Shown piece after piece: positions 1 through 11,096 of a stretch of 64,000 nucleotides of DNA. The stretch comes from Bombyx mori. Taxonomy: Eukaryota; Arthropoda; Insecta; Lepidoptera; Bombycidae. How positions within the stretch are numbered: the first letter of the stretch is position 1; every line of letters begins with the position of its first letter. Under the pieces are notes generated by a model, which was not told the DNA's origin, did not search any database, and was given only the letters and a program-made list of their open reading frames with translations. The translations under genes and the position numbers were made by a program. The stretch covers positions 7,378,731 to 7,442,730 of the forward strand of contig NC_085117.1 of the NCBI RefSeq assembly GCF_030269925.1. The letters are read 5' to 3'.

Positions 1-296
1 GGCATAGTTTGCGGCCAATTATAATGTCATAAATTGGACTATGCAAATATATATATATGTTCTATGTCTATTCAATGTATAATATAATGATAAATTACGA
101 ATTAAAAGGGTAGATGTTTTTTAAGAGTAGATGGCATGTTTTTTGCACCTCAAGTTGGACTAACAAGCTCGCAGCTTGATTTAAGGGTGCCGGAGCCTGT
201 GGACATCGACATGATCTTTGAGTCTCCGTGTGCAGTCTTACGGCTGTACTGCCCTTTGATTTCTTCAGGGAAACTAGCACATATTTGGTTGTTATT

Positions 297-555
297 TTTT
301 CATTACTAGCTGACCCGGTAGACTTCTTAGTGCCTGAATCGATAGTTAAAAGACCTAAGCTTTTGTATAAAATAAACTTAATACAAACAAAAGGAATCCG
401 TCCGACGGGGGACACATCAAAGGAAAAACAAAATTGTTATTTTTATTGAATTCCGAGCATTTTCATATTCATCTACCTTTTAAACCTTCTCTGGACTTCC
501 ACAAATAATTCAAGAACAAAATTAGCCAAATCCAGTCCAGCCGTTCTTGATAATT
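297..555. repeat. Dispersed repeat, family D, copy 1 (RTE-LINE 3'-end-like)
   Basis: This stretch matches 40516-40825 closely over about 250 bases: AGCTGACCCGG, then GGAATCCGTCCGACGGGGG, then CCTTCTCTGGACTTCCACAA and CCAGCCGTTCT. It lies in the AARSD1 intron just upstream of the exon at 609. The closing GGTCCAGCCGTTCT phrase resembles 3' ends of RTE-type LINEs and their derivatives, but that class assignment is from memory. Bases 1-296 are AT-rich intron in which I see nothing else. Confidence 0.6.
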
Positions 556-608
556 TTGTCACAGACGATAATTGTGATGTAAACCAACAAAAACAAAATA
601 TTTTTCAG

Positions 609-2117
609 AAATGAACCAACCAAACACGAGGAGCTAGTGCAGAAATTGCAAAAAAACATAAAAACTACAAACAAAAATTTACAGAACGTTCTCATCGAAT
701 TGGCTGAATTCGAAGTGAACAAAATAAAAGGATCAACACCAAAACCGAAATACGTATTTATGTTCAAAAGGGAAGCTACGCCTGAATTTAACAGGGCCGT
801 GCTCAAAGGGCTGGAGGGCGAGGGAATGTTCGTGCTTCTGATCTCTGAGGACCCCGATAGGGCGAAGGAAGGGCAGATCATTATTCAAGGACCGGAGGAG
901 CATTGTAAAGCGCTGGGAGACATGTAAATTTTATTATTTTGTTAATTTTTTTTTTGCTTAGATGGGTGGACGAGCTCACGGCTCGCTTGGCCTTAAGTGG
1001 TTACCGTAGCCCATACAAATCCACGACATAAATGCGCCACCCACCTCGAGATATAAGTTCTTAGTTGCGAAGTATAGTTACAACGGCTGCCCCACCCTTC
1101 AAACCGAAACACATTACTGCTTCACGGCAGAAAAAGACGGAGTGGTGGTACCTACCCGCGCGGAGTCACTAGAGGTCCTACCACCAGTAATTACGCAAAT
1201 TAAAATTTGCGTATATATAGATAGATATTATTTTTTAAATCGCATATTCAATTCACCACGACCACGCGGGGCCCTCGCAACTTGTCGCAAATTCAAAACG
1301 GGTCTTGTGAATCATGAGCACACTTTACAATGGTTATCTTATTCAGTTCATACAGGAATAAGTTTCAATATTTGAAAAGCATTAAGCAATGGATTTTTAC
1401 TGGTAGGACGTCTTGAGAGTCTTGAGACCATACAACTCATGTCTCAAAGTGGTTGGCAGCATTTACGTTGTAGATGTCTATGGGCTCCAGTGACCACTTA
1501 ACACCAGGTGGGCCGTGAGCTCGTCCACCCATCTAAGCCATAAAAAAATTAAAAAAACTAACTGACCCTGGGACTGATACCGTTGCTGTGGACCGTATGT
1601 TCGTATGCAATATAAAGACTAGAGTAAAGAAGAAGACATTATAAACAAAATAGATTTCAGTAATTTTCGCAGTTTTTTTTTGCCATTGTAGGCAGACGAG
1701 CACACAGCCCACCTAATGGTAAGTGGTCACCGTCGCTCATGGACGTCAGCAATGCCAGGGGCAGAGCCAAGCCGCTGCCTACCGTTAAGTACTCTCTGCA
1801 AGCCTCGTTTGAATACGGATGAACTCTGCTCCGATGGCGGGAGGTGCGATGATAAAAAGGAGATGAGGGGATCATCTCGAATAATTCTTTAGAGTATTCC
1901 CCATGGACCATACGGTATAAAACGCAATGTATAATATACTGAAAAAATCAACTCACCCTAAATAATTCTGAATAAAATTTATTATCTTAGGATAACTGAG
2001 ATGCTGAAAGCGAAGGGCGCCTTCAAGAACGGCAGATTCCAAGGGAAAGCCAGTGATTTAGGAGCTGTTAATAAATGCAAGAAACTAGTCGAGGATTATT
2101 TTAATAAGTTAACATAG
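609..2117 (+). CDS. AARSD1: AARSD1-like alanyl-tRNA editing protein, last two exons (5' end outside window)
   Basis: Exons 609-923 and 1991-2117 (stop TAG at 2115-2117). The first begins after acceptor TTTTTCAG in phase 1; the second joins it through GACAT|GTAAAT and TTATCTTAG|GATAAC. The joined reading frame holds a leucine- and lysine-rich helix (EELVQKLQKNIKTTNKNLQ), a segment with ISEDPDRAKEGQIIIQGPEE, then KGAFKNGRFQGKASDLG before a short acidic end. The GRFQGKA motif after a GPxE segment is the C-terminal pattern I know from AARSD1, the free-standing relative of the alanyl-tRNA synthetase editing domain, which removes wrongly attached serine from tRNA-Ala in the cytosol. Only the C-terminal part is present; the catalytic zinc-binding editing domain must lie left of the window. 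The intron 924-1990 is mostly SINE DNA. Mitochondrial AlaRS is the alternative, but its tail resembles this less. Confidence 0.8.
945..1212 (-). mobile_element. Bm1 SINE in AARSD1 last intron
   Basis: Inverted Bm1 copy: a T-run, then GCTTAGATGGGTGGACGAGC, through AACGGCTGCCCCACCCTTCA to the 5' end CCACCAGTAATTACGCAAAT. A little of the tRNA-like head region is retained at the right end. It stands opposite a deleted + strand copy at 1399-1556, so the two face each other. Confidence 0.85.
1399..1556 (+). mobile_element. Bm1 SINE with internal deletion
   Basis: Starts CTGGTAGGACGTCTTGAGAG, then jumps directly to the 3' half (GTTGTAGATGTCTATGGGCT, CATCTAAGCCATAAAAAAAT). The middle of the element, including the GTGAAGCAGTAATGCG core, is missing. 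Confidence 0.8.
1668..1900 (-). mobile_element. Second SINE-like family (family B), copy in AARSD1 intron
   Basis: T-run, then TGTAGGCAGACGAGCACACA, AGCAATGCCAGGGGCAGAGC and CAAGCCTCGTTTG. The same unit recurs at 29040-29168, 34318-34418, 40275-40475 and 44118-44325. It has an A-rich 3' tail like Bm1 but is otherwise unrelated. It could be a SINE or the 3' end of a LINE; no reading frame is seen. Confidence 0.7.
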
Positions 2118-2818
2118 TATTTTGTTTTAATGTTATACAATAATTTAATATGATACGAATCATAGTTGTTTTTCAATAATTAGATTAGCTTTAATAAGAT
2201 GTGGATTGTTTTTTTATTTGCTTGTAATAGATGTACTAATACAGTGCATACAACGTAACTTTTTTTTATTGGTAACTAATTTGTTTGACAAGCACGACTT
2301 ATATATGTGTATATACATATGTAGGTCTTGCTTTGTAGATGGTACATATAAGACAGTACAGGGACGCAGAAGGAATAAACGATTTGTCTCCTCATAATCC
2401 TCTGTTTCAATATAGTCTTTCAAAAATCAACATGCCATTGGCAAAGTAAATACAACATTAAATCATGAAATAGGAGTACTTCAATCAGGAATGATAATCA
2501 TGATGCTTAATTAATTATTATGAACAGGCAGGGCCCTAATTTCATACCCACAAAATGTGTATTATGTACCCATTCTTATGGTAATGAATGTTACATTTGG
2601 TTCTTTTTTTTTTATTAACATATAAATGAAATATACTAACAAGAGTACAGCACATCACTGATACCATATTTAAATCGATTCAGTCATTGAGCGATATCAA
2701 TGCACAATTGCATAGATAAATAGTCTGATTTTTATTACATACATAGAAAGGATATAATTGATACTAAATTGCCTATAACCCATAAGATACTTCTAATACA
2801 TGTACATTGACACTTTAA
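2118..2818. other. Tail-to-tail spacer between AARSD1 and EMC8
   Basis: About 700 AT-rich bases between the stop codons of two converging genes, so both 3' UTRs must lie here. An AATAAA on the minus strand at 2736-2731, about 85 bases past the EMC8 stop, is a plausible EMC8 poly(A) signal. I see no other gene in it. Confidence 0.6.
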
Positions 2819-5800
2819 CTATCGTATTTCCTTCTCATCATCATCATCGAGGGTAGAAGCGTTAATGCTCGCCACTAGTTTCTCTATGCCCTGATTGGTC
2901 CAATCCTGGCTCTGATCATCGAGGTAATTATCAAAGTCCACAAGATCACGCTCTACACCTTTTTGAAGAAGATGCGAGACAGTCTCGAGGACGTATGGTG
3001 ATTCTGAAATGAGAAAGCTATATTTATGGTCACGAGCTGGGGAAAGGGCTTTTTTTTGTATTTATAAAATAAAAATAAAACTGTAATAGTGAAGAAGCTC
3101 ATAAGAGTTGATATAATACTCTAAGAGCTGCCTGAATAGGCAGACAGAAATCATAAAACGCGATTAAGGTGAATACCTTAATTGTGTTTTATGAGACTCT
3201 GAGGAAGAAAAAGGGTGGTGCTATTCTGGGCTGATAACCACATAGCCAGCATTTTGTGGCATGTAATGATTAAAATATATTGTTATTATTATTATTATTG
3301 TTTTTGTTATAATTTAGCATTAAAAACCAGTAGTACCTGATGGAAGTAGCAAAGATGGTATTTTATTTTGAATAACAACACATTTTAGCATAAAACTATT
3401 TTACAAATGATGCTTTAAAATTATTTAATACCACTACAAACAGAAGAACACATAATTGTATTCAACACACCGAGTTTGAATGCATATTCAAATACAACAA
3501 AATAAACTTTATGCTTGATCTAAAAAAGTCCTAAAGAGCCACAGTCCTAAAGAGAATAAGCAAAATGAATCAAGCAATTTGTTTTTTTTTATTGCTTAGA
3601 TGGGTAGTCTATCTTATGGTCCACCTGGTGAAAGTAGTTATCAGAGCCCACAGACAACATAAATGAGGCCAACCACCTCTGACTGACTGGTACAACAGCC
3701 TCACACTTCAAACTGAAATGCATTACTACTCCACAGCTAAAATAGGGCAGGTGGCAGTAACTACTTCTGCAAGCCTGCACAGATATATTAACACAATTGA
3801 ATCTTATAACTTGTTCTAATTCTCCAAAAAAAAAAAAAAGGAAATATACAAGTAAAACTGCTATAAATAACTTGTAGATAATTATCATAAATAGAAAAAA
3901 ATTAAAAGGTTAGGAGCAAACAAGGGCAGCTGCTGCAGAAAGTCTAATAAAACACTGAGCTACTTACGGAAAACAATTAAAGATTCCCTTGGTCTCCATT
4001 TGCCATCTGAATATTTATGAACTTTAATTGCTGGTGAATCTAAATGTTGAACCATTTTTTTGTTATCCACCTGTGATTGTAATGTAAAAACAATTAACTA
4101 TTTTTTATCAGAAAAATGTCTATTTTATCTTACTACTGTAATATTGATAAAGATGAATAAGAAATTTAGTGTACTTTTATTTACATTAATCTGTTATATC
4201 GACACCTCCTACGTATAATATCGTAACTCTATTTTATCAACTTTACAGTATCGCAATTCAAAGTTATGCAAGCAGATTTTTGATGATAGTGAAGTCAAAT
4301 CAGCTCATTTAAGAATCAAAATTGGCATACAGATATATTTTTAGGAACGGAATATTACTACTAAAAAGGTTTTTTGAATTTTTTGCTAGAATTTCTTAAA
4401 AGTCACATACGGTTTTCTACTACGGTTAATATCAATGGTATTTCGTTGTATGTAGTACTTACTATACTTTACGTTGATATATATGTAGGATTAAGTAGGG
4501 TATGTTACACGTACGATAACTTACATTGGAACTAATAAAATAATAATGTGTCTTGGGTTACAGTTACCATAACATACAATGGAACAAAGACGTTCATAGC
4601 ATAAGTGCTATTAAGGGGAATAATTAAAATAAAATAATTATCTTCCATTATACTGAAATATAATGTATTTCGTAATCAAAACAGTCCAAATAAACATTCC
4701 CTCTAAGAAAATAAAAATATTTATTCATTACTTGAATATTCGTAAAAAATTCAATCAGTATTGTGCAGTCTCTCAAATCACATAGATTCAAATTTTCAGT
4801 ACAAAAAATAAAAAAAAAATTATTAAAAACTATGAAATTACATTAATTATTTAAAAAATTACATTAATTATTACAAAGTTAGTCTGTATCTTAATCCGGA
4901 AAACTGTCGTTACCAGTATCTGGTAGGCTTTGGACAAAATCATAATGAGCGCTGGGTATGATTTGAGATTTGCACATGCTCATCAAACCATCTTTTTTCA
5001 CCTGAGGTATCATCGGCAGCCTATTGGTATACAGTACATCAATATCGATTACACATTGTCTCCTGGTAGACGCTTTTATACATAAATTATGGTAGTCTTC
5101 GGCAGGTAAATCATATTTATATAATAATTTATAAGGATCTTCAGGTTTTAAACACCTCTCTTATTTTATTCCATTGAAATTTTTCTCCATTATTACTTTT
5201 AACCCCATTGCCCTTTAATAACGTTTTGTAATTAAAAAAATCGGTGTATTGTAATTCTTCTACAATATAAGGCTTTCCTTTTTGCTTAGCCCAGTGTACT
5301 AAACAAAAACACTCAAATGGTGTATAAGCAAATATATTCTTGGCACATTTTTCTATAAAGGTGTGAACGCTATCGCCTTAATTTTGGTTATGACCAACTT
5401 CTAAAAAACAATGATGTATTGTCACTTTAAAAATAAAAGCGGCAACCGAAGCTTGCTTGTACCTTGATCCTTACGTTTGGAGATGTACTCATACAAACAA
5501 CTAGCCACTTCGTTTGCCTCGCGATTCCCTTGGACTTCATGCCACATAAAACAAGTACATTCCTGTTCAGCCACATTAAAAACTGTAAAATTAAACATTT
5601 AAAGCTTTCTTTTATAATAAAGGATACTTATAGTACCTTTGGAGCAGTAAGAACTTTTGAAAGTCGAAAGTGGCGACTAATAGTTTACCATCTGATACTT
5701 TGGCCAGTTCTTTATCGGTCGACTTTTTTGGCGAGCTATCTCTTTATTTTTCATATGTGCTTCATATAATGTGCTTCATATAGTGTCAGACTAGATATAT

Positions 5801-8069
5801 TCTTATAGATATGACACTTGTCACATCGGTATTTCTTTGGCATATAAAAATTAATCTTAAAGTCGATTTTAACGATGTCGCGATATTGCCGTTCAGAACT
5901 AGCTTTTGGAGAGTATGTTAGTGTATTAAATCACTTATTATACAACTCAAACAAGCGATGGAACTTTAGATCTCCGTCTAGGTAAATTTTACTACTTCCT
6001 TGGCGAGAGTAATGAGACTCTACAGGCTGAAGAGATTTTATGTGATCGCATATACTTCTGATAACATCCCTAGTTATTACTTTGCGATGATTAGTATGAC
6101 GCCCTCGCAGATCCGCTTCTATCAAGCCACTTACCTTACTTACCTTTATTTTCTAAAGACTTATAGACAAATTGTTTACTTAATGGAAATGTGTTTAGAA
6201 ACATCTTCTTGTACACAGTTAAATAGTTTTCCTGGTCGTCTAAAACAGCCCTTGGGAATCTATATATCAAAGTAAACCTACGCCTAGACTCCATATCAGT
6301 GAAAATCCTTAGTTTTTTTGTTTGACAACCAAGTTTTCAATAAAGGCTTACTGCTTTTCACGGTTTCCTAAATCTTAAAGCCTATTGAAAATCAATATTC
6401 TTTCATCATCACTCATTTTCGTTGACCATTTTAGTCTACAGTTCATATGACACATAGGACCCAAAATAGGACAAATCCATCTATTGGTTTATCTCATCAA
6501 TACCTGCGTCAAAAAGGGGCGGTAACTGTGTAAAAGAAAAACAAAAATATCTTTTTATTGAGATTTTTTGAAAAGAATACGATAGTAAGTTATGCTTCAT
6601 ATCGAAGTACAATATCTTAAGTGTGACATAGGATAAAAAAAGTATAGGAAATTCCAACGTAAAATATCGTAAGAACAGATACAGGACTCGTTTATATTTT
6701 TTTCAATAGTAAACTATCGTAAGTATTTACTTACGATATTGGAGAAGGATCTAAATTCAACGTATAGTATAGTATATATATACTTACGATATTTTACTGT
6801 GGGTATTATACTATTTCATATTATTATATTTTAAATAAATCATAAAATCATTATTCATATTGTAAAACATATAAATTACCTTGTACTCTCGTAGCATTCT
6901 CCACAAAAGGGTTGGATGTACACACATCATCACTATAAGTTGAATTAATAGCGTTTACCGGTTTTTGCCAATCAAATTATCACATTGTTTTACCGGCTTA
7001 ATTACTGCATCAATCATTCGTTTTGACCTAGATGATATAGTTGATAGTTAATCTTATACTTACTGTCCATTAAATAATATAAATCAGTACATTTTTAAAA
7101 AATGTGATATTAGCTGCTCTGGTGCTCCTCTCCAGCGTATTCAATCGTTACTACTACTTACCATTCCTTCGCGCGGCTAAACGATCCCTCGTCTCCCGCG
7201 TACAGCACATTAACTGCACTATACGATATATTACTACGGTAAATATGAACATACGACAATATGCACTCTCAATATCTTTGGTTCTATTGCAAATAAAAAA
7301 GTTTTTATTAGATGAAACGATAAACGATGTTATAAAGTATTTGAAAATCTAAAAATGTCATTTTCGTAAATTTGTTGGTTACGATAATATACGTAGGAGG
7401 TGTCGATATGTACACTCACCACAATGAACACAGCAGAAGGGAAATACTCAACAATCTTTTCAGCTATCTTCAACCCTGGACATCTTTCAACAATATTATC
7501 ACGGAAGTTCTCGCAGGCTGCATAGTAACCAGCTATCACACAGTTTTCTGATTGAGCTATGGTTTCAATCTGAAATATCGGTTCCAGATAAGGCTCATGT
7601 TAGTTCCTGTTTAGTTCATCAAATACAATATATTTAAATGAATGTTAAGTTTGTTAGCTTGCATTTATCATCTTTAAGTTAGTTCGTATGTTGCATCCTT
7701 GTGGAGTTTTTACTATTATCGTAAATACATATTTTTGTTCAACTTTTATGTGCTATTATGAAGAGAGTATACACATTTATTTTGCAGATGGTAAAGCAAT
7801 ATAAAATAAGAAAAGGTCCCCATAGGCAATTTTGACTAAAGTTCTAGATAACTTACCTGTGTGAGTGCTACTTCGGCCATTGGTGAGACGTAATGGCTGT
7901 GGTGGAATAGTGGTATAGCATCAACGATATCTAAACTTTGGTTCCTGCCACCTTCCTTAGTCTTTCCGGCATCAGCAAGAAGCACACCATTCACAGCACA
8001 GTGTGGATACTTAGCGGCGTGCAATATTATTTTAGCGTAGGCTCCGGTTTCAATTGATACTTCACTCAT
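2819..8069 (-). CDS. EMC8: EMC8, ER membrane protein complex subunit 8 (complete, 4 exons)
   Basis: Exons in order: 8069-7857, 7569-7420, 4070-3968 and 3003-2819, total 651 nt, 216 aa, in frame at every junction. The start is the ATG of MSEVSIETGAYAKIILHAAK; an in-frame ATG 16 codons upstream is less likely because the family starts close to this helix. Hallmarks seen are KYPHCAVNGVLLAD, DAIPLFHHSHYVSPMAEVAL, CVIAGYYAACENF, VDNKKM, LVDFDNYLDDQSQDWTNQ and an acidic tail. These match vertebrate EMC8/EMC9 (about 210 aa), an MPN-like fold without the catalytic JAMM metal ligands. EMC8 is a cytosolic subunit of the complex that inserts tail-anchored and multipass proteins into the ER membrane. Intron 2 carries a 3.2-kb DNA transposon. 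The gene diverges from PIKfyve across about 1.3 kb. Confidence 0.93.
3581..3785 (-). mobile_element. Diverged, 5'-truncated Bm1 SINE in EMC8 intron 3
   Basis: T-run, then ATTGCTTAGATGGGTAGTCT, through CAGCCTCACACTTCAAACTG to a break near 3785. Many substitutions relative to other copies mark it as an older insertion. Confidence 0.75.
4200..7405 (-). mobile_element. 3.2-kb DNA transposon with 28-bp TIRs in EMC8 intron 2
   Basis: The left end CGACACCTCCTACGTATAAT (4200 on) and the reverse complement of the right end (from 7405) agree at 27 of 28 bases. ATAT flanks both ends, either as a 4-bp target duplication or as part of the TIR. The interior carries many copies of TTACGATA or its complement, densest at 6600-6800, and a decayed transposase-like gene on the minus strand. 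The right end lies 13-14 bases inside the EMC8 intron 2 donor (GTGAGT at 7419-7414); the left end is about 130 bases from the acceptor. Intron 2 was therefore probably about 140 bases long before insertion. I cannot name the superfamily. Confidence 0.8.
4891..6480 (-). pseudogene. Broken transposase-like gene of the 3.2-kb transposon
   Basis: Read on the minus strand, blocks of one protein family appear in order, split by stops and frameshifts. First is a Cys-containing start (CPILGPMCHMNCRLKW) with DLGNRE. Then come VYKKMFLNTFPLSKQFVYKS, the block DLRGRH...VESHYSRQGSSKIYLDG (6125-5931), YMPKKYRCDKCHIYKN (about 5840), DGKLLVATFDFQKVL (about 5680), and finally KKDGLMSMCKSQIIPSAHYD ending at a stop at 4893-4891. 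From memory, this order of a Cys-rich start, LGD-like, ESHY, PKKxxCDxC and LxxxCKSxxIP blocks occurs in a large uncharacterised arthropod protein family that behaves like a transposable element. At least three in-frame stops occur in the N-terminal third, so it is not functional. Confidence 0.7.
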
Positions 8070-9343
8070 TTTATGGTTATTACTAACAAGGGCTGTAAGT
8101 ACTATTAATTGAATCAAGTACAGTCAATAATATATTTTCATTAATAATATTCAAGAAAATATTTATATACAATTAACTTATTATCGTATTTTCTTTTTAT
8201 TAATCTAACTTTATAACGATATGCACATATCTTTCACTGGTTTTGATCAAGAAAGAAAACCAATAAATTAATACTAATGTTGACACTTTGACAGTAGCAG
8301 ACACCAGTACAAATCATTAAAGTCTATTTTCCAACTAGAAAGGCGAAAGTATCACACCATACATCTTTCGTATTTTCTATTTTATGGAAAATTACATAGA
8401 GTGAAATGGAATGAAGTTGATTAATTTAAGACATTTATCATTAACTCAACTAAGAACAAAAGAAATTAAACGAAATGAGATGATATGGGATGAGATACTC
8501 TCAGTAAAATGATGGTTTCACTAAAACTTTTTAGAAGAACCAAGGAAGCTACGTTCAGTGGCTCTGTTTAATTTTCTGACATTTTGGACTTTCCTAGATA
8601 CTAAGCAGTTAATAAACCATCTTTATTACACATTTAAACTTGAAGAAACACTAAATTAACAAAATAAAACAACTGAGACACCTTTGCTCCTCGTGTTTCC
8701 GCCAAAATGTCCTTTGACATGTTGATACAACATTAGAATCTATTGAACTACTTTTGTTTCATTTGTCTAATTAAATAAGCAAAAAGAATATGACCTCTAA
8801 ATGAATAGTAAATAAGGTTTAAAACAAAGTGCTCAAATTAAAGCTTTATCTTTAAAATAATTGTTATGACTATATAGAAATAATGAAACGTGTAATTTAA
8901 ATTAAAACGTATTGACATGATTAAGTTGTCTGGTAAAGCTTTCAGGCAAATACCAAATTAATTTGTGGTTTCTTTTGGGAACAAGTTTCGAGATCATTTA
9001 TTGTACACCACCAAATTTACATAAACGTTTCCCATAATACTCGAAACTTCAAAAGGTTTTTCTAGTAACGACAAAATACATTGTTCGTGAGAAATTTTTA
9101 ATCCACATAACTTTGATCTTAAAGTCTGTCTTCGCTCCAATTGTGCAACTACTTTTCTCTAAGGAAGTTAATTTCATTGTCCTTTCAAACGAGAAAAACA
9201 ACATGCTTCAATACTGTCAAGTGTCACAATGTCACAACTACAAATTTTAATGTTTTGTTCTGCAAATCTGCATATTTGTTACTTGCATGTAAATAAACAA
9301 ATCTAAATGCTTTTATTTGCTGTAAATTCTCTTAATATCTACA
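8070..9343. promoter_or_regulatory. Divergent upstream region of EMC8 and PIKfyve
   Basis: The start codons of EMC8 (-, 8069) and PIKfyve (+, 9344) face away from each other across 1,273 bases, so both promoters, or a shared one, and any non-coding first exon must lie here unless PIKfyve has a distant upstream exon. No clear TATA box is recognisable. About a quarter of the interval (8396-8715) is a copy of an unclassified repeat. Confidence 0.5.
8396..8715. repeat. Unclassified ~320-bp repeat (family E), copy 1
   Basis: Shares with 18411-18733 the ordered phrases GATGATATGGGATGA, CAGTAAAATG, GAAGCTACGT, AGTTAATAAACCA, GAAGAAACACTAAAT, ACAAAATAAAACAA and a closing CTCCTCGTGTTTCCGCC. The reverse complement of the last third lies at 29790-29925. 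No coding frame and no clear terminal repeats are visible; it could be the untranslated end of a retroelement. Confidence 0.6.
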
Positions 9344-11096
9344 ATGGATAAATACGACACGTCTCAGCTAACTGAATTTCCTCGATTTGAGCCCGAATCC
9401 ACCCAGAGTGGTGTGTCAACGTTTTTCAATAAACTATTAAAGTTTCCGATATTCTCGCCTAGTGAGGCTAGTGAAGTGCCCCAAGATAAAAATGCTGCTG
9501 ATAATAGAGATTTAACCGCGTCTGCAGAACAAATTAAACATGAATATGACGATAATAAGGCGGAAACTGGGTCATATGCTCTCGAGTTGGAGGGGCGTAG
9601 TCTTCCTAATGTGTTGAGAAGAATAACAAGTTTAGTAGCCCTGGGATCTGGTGTAAGCGTAATTTTTGTTAACTGTCACTGTGACTGGTTGTAGGACCTC
9701 TTGTGAGTCCGCTCGGGTAGGTACTACCACCCCGCCTATTTCTGCCGTCAAGCAGTAATGCGTTTTGGTTTGAAGGGTGGGGCAGCCGTTTTAATTATAC
9801 TGAGACCTTAGAACTAATATCTCAAGGTGGGTGACGGCATTTACGTTATAGATGTCTATGGGCTCCAGTAACCACGTAACACCAGGTTGGCTGTGAGCTA
9901 GTCCACCCATCTAGCAATTAAAAAAAAACTACATTGTCGTTGACTACATAACTTATGTGTAAAATTTATTTATTTATCTATTGATAATTCTTCACTCTGC
10001 ATGGAAATGATTTCCATATTTATATTGTGAACCAAATCCATTTTATCATTATAAGATATCAATTCTACCTCCAGAACGGCACAAGATATGCAGACACTGA
10101 ACTAGCCCGATACTGGATGCCAGATGATATTTCTCGTGAATGCTATGAGTGTGCAACCAGATTCAGTGCTTTGAGAAGACGCCACCATTGCAGAGTCTGT
10201 GGACAGATCTTTTGCTCCAGGTGCTGCAGTCAAAGAGTTCCAGGTAGATTTATGAAATAACTTTACAAAAAAGGCCTACAGAGAGCACTCAAATTATTTA
10301 ATAAATCTAATTCTTAATTGTTACTGTCAGAGTATTCAAGTATGTATAACAGTAACAGTACTTAATTTAGCTCTCATTATCATGTGACATGTACGAATTT
10401 AAAACTATCATAGGGTCATAATAATAATAAGCCAAAAAATAGATACACAATGTTGACAGATTAAAGTTTTCATTTTGCAAATTATTTAATTTTCGTGTGA
10501 CATTAAACTCCTGTTAAATAGTGTACAATAAGTAACTGACAAAACACAACAGTTATATAAAAATATATTATCAATTAATAATCAAAACAACCCTTTCAAT
10601 AATTTTAGGCCATATATTCGGATGTGCTGGTGGTCTCCGAGTTTGTAACTACTGTTGTAACGTTGTGCTCAGCTATTTGAAAGAGAATGATCTCACTGGA
10701 GATATATCACCTGATTTGAGAACACTGCAGGAAAATCTGCAGGTTTGTTCATTCTAATAATTGGGAATCAATTTATTTAAATGTGTGTGTGTCCTTCATG
10801 ATCTTGAATATCACAGTTTTTTTTAACTCGAACTATAAATTCAAGAGTCTAATCTGTTTTGAAGGAAACTTGTTGAACCTTGTAAATGTGACTGATGATC
10901 TAAATTGAACATTTTCACATATACAATTACAGATGAAGTTCCCAGAACACAAAGGGCAGCAGTTGAACAAGACCCGTGAACATTTCATGTTCTCTCACGA
11001 GCAGGAGGAACGTACGGAACCACGTACAACTCAGAAGGAGTCCTTGCATGATATATTCAGGCAATTATCTTTTACGTTGCCTACACAACAACATCG
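9344..11096 (+). CDS. fab1: PIKfyve exons 1-4: N-terminus and FYVE zinc finger
   Basis: Exons 9344-9652, 10075-10243, 10609-10742 and 10933-11096. Exon 1 is an acidic, low-complexity leader. Exon 2 has WMPD, then [13 protein letters not shown] and FCSRCC; exon 3 has LRVCNYCC. That supplies the eight zinc-binding cysteines and the basic R(R/K)HHCR motif that contacts PI3P, so the finger should recruit the enzyme to endosomes. It is split by an intron with phase 1 (P-G|G). Exon 4 ([10 protein letters not shown]...) is a polar linker towards DEP. Unlike the later exons, these use AT-rich third codon positions. Confidence 0.93.

Noticed and set aside
609..2117. Full alanyl-tRNA synthetase (cytosolic or mitochondrial)
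   Set aside because: The GPEE...KGAFKNGRFQGKAS ending and the short tail fit the free-standing editing protein AARSD1 better than either synthetase.
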